The notes under the pieces are model-generated. The model saw nothing but the letters and a program-made list of their open reading frames with translations, had not been told where the DNA came from and did no database searches. Positions 13,586-17,326 of a stretch of 17,326 bases of DNA are shown here, in pieces (the first letter of the stretch is position 1; each line of letters begins with the position of its first letter). The stretch comes from BOG-908 sp964244615 (GTDB lineage Bacteria > Pseudomonadota > Alphaproteobacteria > Acetobacterales > Acetobacteraceae), in contig CAXTJP010000056.1 of assembly GCA_964244615.1 (NCBI GenBank), forward strand, positions 1-17,326, in the 5' to 3' direction. A program made the translations under genes and the position numbers.

Positions 13586-14112
13586 TTGCCGGCGGCCAGC
13601 TTCTGTTCCTTGGCCAGCTTGCGCATCAGGATGTTGCGTTTCAGGGCGGAGAGGTGGTCCACGAACAGCACGCCGTCCAGGTGGTCGATCTCGTGCTGCA
13701 GGCAGGTGGCCATCAACCCTTCCGCGTCGATCTCGCGCCGGTGTCCGTCGAGGTCCGAGTAGGACACGCGCACGGCGGCCGGTCGCGTCACCTCGGCGTA
13801 TTGGCCGGGCAGCGACAGGCAGCCTTCCTCGCGCGTCACCCACTCCTTGCTCACCTGCAGGATCTCCGGGTTCACCAGCACCAGCGGCTGGCGAACGTCG
13901 CCCGGCATCAGGTCCAGCACCGCCAGCCGCAGGCCCACATCCACCTGCGGTGCCGCGAGCCCGATGCCGGGGGCGGCGTACATCGCGGCGAACATGCGCG
14001 GCGCGAGCGAGCGCGCGCGGTCCATGTCCAGCGTGCCCACGACCCGCGCGCGGGTCTTCAGCGATCGGTGCGGCGCCACCAGGATCGGCAGCCTGTCTTC
14101 GCTTTCGTCCAT
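13582..14112 (-). CDS. def: Peptide deformylase
   Basis: The 176-residue metalloenzyme removes the formyl group from new proteins and so works in sequence with the fmt product encoded next to it. The three signature motifs are intact: GIGLAAPQ (49-56), EGCLS (96-100) with metal ligand Cys98, and HEIDH (140-144) with ligands His140 and His144 and catalytic Glu141. The ATG at 14112 starts the family-typical ILVAPHRSLKTRA region soon after an acidic leader. It is 46 bp downstream of the TPR protein gene on the same strand, so the operon may begin there. Confidence 0.97.
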   Translation of the reverse strand: MDESEDRLPILVAPHRSLKTRARVVGTLDMDRARSLAPRMFAAMYAAPGIGLAAPQVDVGLRLAVLDLMPGDVRQPLVLVNPEILQVSKEWVTREEGCLSLPGQYAEVTRPAAVRVSYSDLDGHRREIDAEGLMATCLQHEIDHLDGVLFVDHLSALKRNILMRKLAKEQKLAAGK

Positions 14113-14158
14113 CGGCGGGATGGTGGGCGGGCTGCGTCCGGGTGGCAACCGCAGACCT

Positions 14159-15025
14159 TCAGCGTCGCGGTCCGGCTGCCAGCAAGGCGAGGTTCTGCTG
14201 CGCCAGGTCGCCGGTGGGGGTGTCGGCGCCGAGCTCCTCCGCCCGCTCCCAATCGGCGCGCGCGCCGGGAAGGTCGCCCTGGCGCTGGCGGATGATGCCA
14301 CGTTCCAGCAGCCCGTCGGGGTTGTCCGGGTCGAGCGCGAAGGCCGCGTCGATGTCGGACCGCGCGGCGTCAAGCCGGCCGAGGTTGCGGTCGGCGGTGG
14401 CGCGCAACACCAAAGCGTCGGCCCGCTTGGGGTCGAGTTCCAGCGCATGGGTCAGGTCGTCGGCCGCCTCGGCGTAGCGATGCAGTGCGAGGCCGGCGAT
14501 CGCATGGCCGATGCGCAGTTCCGGGTCGTCCGGCGAGAGCGCGAGCGCCTGGCCGGCGCTGACGAACGCCTGGTCCGCACGGCCGGCCATGGTCCAGGCC
14601 TGGTCGGCCTGGCCGAACACCACGGCGCGCGAGACGTCCGGCGCCCGGCTGCCGGCGGCCAGCCGGTCCAGCAGGGCGGCGCCGGTCTCGGGGTTGCCGA
14701 GCTCGACCTGGGCCAGCGCGTGGCAATGCTGGGCCGCCTCGCCGCCGCCCGCCTCGGCCATGCTGGTGGCCATCGCGTCGGCGCCCGAGGGATCGGTCGC
14801 CAGCATGTCCAGGCATTTCTCGTAGTCGGCGCCCTCGGCGATTCGCGGCGGCACCGGCGGGATCGGCAGGTCGGCATCCTCGCCCGACGAAGCCGGCGCG
14901 TTCTCTGCCGCAGCGTCCGGCACCGCGGCGGGAGCTGGAGGCGCTGCCAGGGCCGGGCGGACAAGGTTGATCGACGACGCGGCCAGCACCGCCGCGACGC
15001 CGGCGAGGGACGCGCGTAAGCTCAT
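14159..15025 (-). CDS. Exported tetratricopeptide repeat protein
   Basis: The 288-residue protein begins with a signal peptide (hydrophobic 7-21, probable cleavage after ALA at residue 27) and a Pro/Ala-rich linker, so it should act in the periplasm. Cys75 and Cys120-region residues precede helical repeats; TPR units are clear from about 165 to 275, with consensus ends ALSPDDPE, ALELDPKRADAL and AFALDPDNPDGL. TPRs bind proteins, but no partner can be named. The ATG at 15025 starts the signal peptide. It lies upstream of def in the same direction and is divergent from the epimerase gene across 53 bp. Confidence 0.88.
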   Translation of the reverse strand: MSLRASLAGVAAVLAASSINLVRPALAAPPAPAAVPDAAAENAPASSGEDADLPIPPVPPRIAEGADYEKCLDMLATDPSGADAMATSMAEAGGGEAAQHCHALAQVELGNPETGAALLDRLAAGSRAPDVSRAVVFGQADQAWTMAGRADQAFVSAGQALALSPDDPELRIGHAIAGLALHRYAEAADDLTHALELDPKRADALVLRATADRNLGRLDAARSDIDAAFALDPDNPDGLLERGIIRQRQGDLPGARADWERAEELGADTPTGDLAQQNLALLAAGPRR

Positions 15026-15078
15026 GGGCGTTCATGTAGGACGCGGGCGGGGCTGCGGAAAGTTCAACGGAGGGTGTG

Positions 15079-15936
15079 ATGCGTCTGCTGATCTTCGGCC
15101 TCGGCTTTTGTGGCAGCGCCGCCGCAAAACAGGCCTGCGCGGTCGGGTGGGCGGTGACGGCCACCAGCCGCAACCCGGAGGCCGGCGGGCCGCCCGATGT
15201 CACCATGGTGCCGTTCCGCGCCGCCTCGGCGCAGATCGCGTCGGCGACGCACATCCTGGCCACCGCCCCGCCGCGCGAGGACGGCGATCCTGTGCTGTCC
15301 CGCTACGCCGCCGAGATCGGCGCCGCCACCTCGCTCGCCTGGATCGGCTACCTGTCCACCACCGGCGTCTACGGCGACCGTGCGGGCGGCTGGGTGGACG
15401 AGGCGACCGTCCCCGCCCCCACCGCGGACCGCTCGCGCCGGCGATTGGCGGCCGAGGACGCGTGGCACGCCGCAGCGGCCGGCCGGCCGCTCGACCTGTT
15501 CCGGCTGGCCGGCATCTACGGGCCCGGCCGGTCGATCTTCGACGACCTGCGCCAGGGCCGCGCCAGGCGCGTGGTGCAGGCCGGCCACGCTTTCGGCCGC
15601 ATCCACGTGGACGACATCGCGGCCGGCGTGCTGGCCGCCATCGCGCGGCCGCCACAGGGCACGCGCGTGCTGAACTTTTCCGACGACGAACCGGCCGAGA
15701 GCGCGGTCGTCACCGAATACGCCGCCCGCCTGGCGGGCCTGCCGGTGCCGCCGGCCATACCGTTCAGCGAGGCCCATGCCGGCATGAGCGAGATGGCGCG
15801 CAGCTTCTGGGCGGAGAACCGTCGGGTGGCCAGCGCGGCCACGCAAAAGGCGCTGGGCCTGCGCTGGCGTTATCCCACCTATCGCGAGGGTCTAGCCGCC
15901 ATCATCGAGCAGGAGCGGGCCGACAACCCGGCGTAG
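15079..15936 (+). CDS. NAD-dependent epimerase/dehydratase-like protein (YeeZ-like SDR)
   Basis: The 285-residue protein is an extended SDR of the YeeZ-like type. GLGFCG (7-12) is the nucleotide-binding glycine motif, the segment IGYLSTTGVYGD replaces the classical active-site region, and FRLAGIYGPGRS and RIHVDDIA are typical of the epimerase class. The usual YxxxK is not obvious after the TTGVYGD segment, so catalytic activity or substrate is uncertain. GGAGGG at 15069-15074 supports the ATG at 15079 over the GTG three bases earlier. Its 3' end overlaps the convergent hydrolase gene by 45 bp. Confidence 0.9.
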   Translation: MRLLIFGLGFCGSAAAKQACAVGWAVTATSRNPEAGGPPDVTMVPFRAASAQIASATHILATAPPREDGDPVLSRYAAEIGAATSLAWIGYLSTTGVYGDRAGGWVDEATVPAPTADRSRRRLAAEDAWHAAAAGRPLDLFRLAGIYGPGRSIFDDLRQGRARRVVQAGHAFGRIHVDDIAAGVLAAIARPPQGTRVLNFSDDEPAESAVVTEYAARLAGLPVPPAIPFSEAHAGMSEMARSFWAENRRVASAATQKALGLRWRYPTYREGLAAIIEQERADNPA

Positions 15937-16635
15937 CAGTGCGAGGTCCTGCGGGCGGGACAGGCGATGGTCGCCATCCTTGACCAGCACCACCTGCACG
16001 TCGGGGCTTTCCAGCGCCTCGGCCAGGCGCAGCGCGGTCTGCCACGGCACGTCGTGGTCCTGCTGCCCGTGCAGCAGCCGCACCTTGCAGGCGAGCGGGA
16101 TGGGCGCGCCCAGCAGCAGATGGCGCCGCCCGTCCTCGATCAACCCCAGGGTGATGACCTGCTCGCCGCCATAGCCGCTCGGCGTGCGCAGCAGGCCGTC
16201 CTGTTGCAGCCTGTGCCGGTCCGCGGCGGACAGGCGCTCCCAGATCAGCGTCTCGGAGAAGTCCGGGGCGGCGGCGATACCGACCAACCCCGCGACGCGA
16301 TCGGGCCGGGCGCGCGCCGCCAGCAGCGCGATCCAGCCGCCCATGGACGAGCCGACCAGAACCACCGGCCCCTCGGTCAGCCGGTCGATCAGGAACAGCA
16401 CGTCCTCGGTCCAGCGGCCGATGGTGCCGTAGATGAACTGGCCGCCGCTGGCGCCGTGGCCGGCGTAGTCGAGCCGCAGGGTGGCCACCCCCAGCGCGCT
16501 CGCGTGGGCGGCGAGCATGGTCGCCTTTTCGCCCGTCATGTCGCTCATGAAGCCCGGCAGGAACACGAGCGTCGGGCGGCACCCCTCGGTCAGGACGTAG
16601 GCCAGTTCCACGCCGTCGCCGCGATCGATCCGCAT
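15892..16635 (-). CDS. ABHD10-like alpha/beta serine hydrolase
   Basis: The 247-residue hydrolase has the nucleophile Ser97 in GSSMGG, a probable Asp193 in HGQQDHDVPW, and His223 in DGDHRLS. FLPGFMSDMTGEKA (25-38), LDYAGHGASGG and the PIPLACKVRLLHG segment closely recall ABHD10, the mitochondrial thioesterase/esterase of animals, and its alphaproteobacterial relatives. The substrate here is unknown; thioester or acyl-ester hydrolysis is the family expectation. The ATG at 16635 overlaps the lipoprotein stop as TGATG, so it is probably translated from the argH transcript. Confidence 0.92.
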   Translation of the reverse strand: MRIDRGDGVELAYVLTEGCRPTLVFLPGFMSDMTGEKATMLAAHASALGVATLRLDYAGHGASGGQFIYGTIGRWTEDVLFLIDRLTEGPVVLVGSSMGGWIALLAARARPDRVAGLVGIAAAPDFSETLIWERLSAADRHRLQQDGLLRTPSGYGGEQVITLGLIEDGRRHLLLGAPIPLACKVRLLHGQQDHDVPWQTALRLAEALESPDVQVVLVKDGDHRLSRPQDLALLRRVVGPLLLDDGG

Positions 16636-16769
16636 CACTGGGTCGGGTAGGTCTTCGGGTAGGTGACCTGTTCCGGCAGCCCTGCGGGACTGGGCGGCCC
16701 GACCTTGCCGCAGGCGGCCAGAGCGAGCCCGGCCGCCACCAGCAATACCAGCCTTGCAGCCGGCGTCAC
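16635..16769 (-). CDS. Small lipoprotein encoded directly after argH (LptM-like)
   Basis: The 44-residue protein starts MTPAARLVLLVAAGLALAAC and continues GKVGPP; Cys20 in LAAC-G is a classical lipobox for lipidation by Lgt and cleavage by LspA. The short Gly/Pro-rich remainder ends in YPKTYPTQ. Such tiny lipoproteins next to argH or lysA are widespread in proteobacteria, and the E. coli relative LptM assists the LPS transporter LptD; the same job here is only inferred. The GTG start overlaps the argH stop (GTGA) and the stop overlaps the hydrolase start, so it is easily missed by size-limited gene finding. Confidence 0.85.
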   Translation of the reverse strand: MTPAARLVLLVAAGLALAACGKVGPPSPAGLPEQVTYPKTYPTQ

Positions 16770-17326
16770 GCCAGCGCCGCCAGCCAGCGCGTCGCCTGGG
16801 CGGCCACCAGGGACGGCGCCGTGCCGCCGAAGCTGGTGCGCGAGGCGACCGACGCATCCACCCCCAGCACGCCGAACAGATCGGTCGTGATTCGCGGCTC
16901 GATGGCCTGCATCTCCTCCAGGCTCAGTTGCACCAGCTCGATCCCCCTGCCCTCGGCCTGCGCCACCAGCCGCCCGGTCACGTGGTGCGCCACGCGGAAC
17001 GGCAAGCCGAGCACGCGCACCAGCCAGTCGGCGAGGTCGGTGGCGGTCGCGTAGCCCGATCCCGCCAGCGCCCGCATGCGCGTGACGTCGGGCTGCATGT
17101 CGCGCACCATGCCGGCGGTGGCGGCCAGCGACAAGCCGAGCGAGGCGGTCGCGTCGAACACCGGCTCCTTGTCCTCCTGCATGTCCTTGGCGTAGGCCAG
17201 CGGCAGTCCCTTCATCACGGTCAGCAACGCGACCAGCGCGCCCACGACCCGGCCGGTCTTGGCGCGTGCCAGTTCGGCGGCGTCCGGGTTGCGCTTCTGC
17301 GGCATGATCGAGCTGCCGGTGGTGAA
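16766..17326 (-). CDS. argH: Argininosuccinate lyase, C-terminal part (5' end outside the window)
   Basis: The visible 186 residues are the C-terminal part of the enzyme that splits argininosuccinate into arginine and fumarate, the last step of arginine synthesis. The fragment opens at the right edge with GSSIMPQKRNPD, the fumarase/argininosuccinate lyase superfamily signature containing the catalytic serine loop. KTGRVVGAL, PLAYAKDMQEDKEPVFDA and the C-terminal FGGTAP segment are typical of ArgH. The gene leads into the lipoprotein with a GTGA overlap. Confidence 0.97.
   Translation of the reverse strand, partial: FTTGSSIMPQKRNPDAAELARAKTGRVVGALVALLTVMKGLPLAYAKDMQEDKEPVFDATASLGLSLAATAGMVRDMQPDVTRMRALAGSGYATATDLADWLVRVLGLPFRVAHHVTGRLVAQAEGRGIELVQLSLEEMQAIEPRITTDLFGVLGVDASVASRTSFGGTAPSLVAAQATRWLAALA

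Noticed and set aside
1..17326. CRISPR array, transposase, integrase or phage genes
   Set aside because: No regularly spaced repeats and no such protein motifs were seen on either strand.

Overview
The window is visibly GC-rich throughout and carries ordinary bacterial chromosomal housekeeping genes. The def-fmt-truA run, argH followed by a tiny lipoprotein, an ABHD10-type hydrolase, and a dispersed A/T-tract hairpin of a kind I associate with acetic-acid bacteria all suggest an alphaproteobacterium, most likely Acetobacteraceae/Rhodospirillales. That placement is inference from gene content and style; no species can be named. I see no insertion sequence, prophage, CRISPR array or rRNA.

Left part (1-4345): a 5'-truncated SDR oxidoreductase (+) converges on a second, retinol-dehydrogenase-like SDR (-). 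A small N-terminally anchored membrane protein (+) and a small anchored hypothetical (-) then meet tail to tail with overlapping stop codons. A YfcE-type metallophosphoesterase (+) converges on an HxlR regulator (-), which is divergent from an FMN-dependent NADH-azoreductase (+) with a palindrome in the 47-bp gap, a classic regulator/target pair.

Middle (4346-8253): a perfect 35-bp hairpin separates the azoreductase from a minus-strand tRNA-Pro(GGG). Directly upstream of that tRNA is a decayed tRNA-Pro(UGG)-like relic. Next come an FtsJ/RlmM-type 2'-O-methyltransferase and a DUF423 membrane protein on the minus strand, joined by a CTGA stop/start overlap. A proline iminopeptidase and an exported DUF4142 protein with a clear terminator follow on the plus strand. 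A gene-poor stretch of about 0.5 kb after this holds the second copy of the dispersed hairpin and at best one tiny membrane ORF.

Accessory-looking part (8254-11925): a CadC/ToxR-like membrane-anchored winged-helix regulator with FlgO/TolB-N-like and TPR regions is followed by a large beta-strand-repeat surface or secreted protein. Between them is an A/T-rich patch with a perfect TTGTGAA-N8-TTCACAA inverted repeat. This is the most plausible little-described regulator/effector module in the window, although each component belongs to a known broad family.

Right part (11922-17326): def-fmt-truA form a tightly overlapping minus-strand operon (ATGA and GTGA junctions), preceded by an exported TPR protein gene. 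A divergent YeeZ-like NAD-dependent epimerase overlaps, tail to tail by 45 bp, an ABHD10-like serine hydrolase. That hydrolase is the last gene of an argH-lipoprotein-hydrolase minus-strand operon with overlapping stop/start codons. argH runs off the right edge. Nothing here demonstrates a wholly new system; the candidates worth checking are listed as findings.
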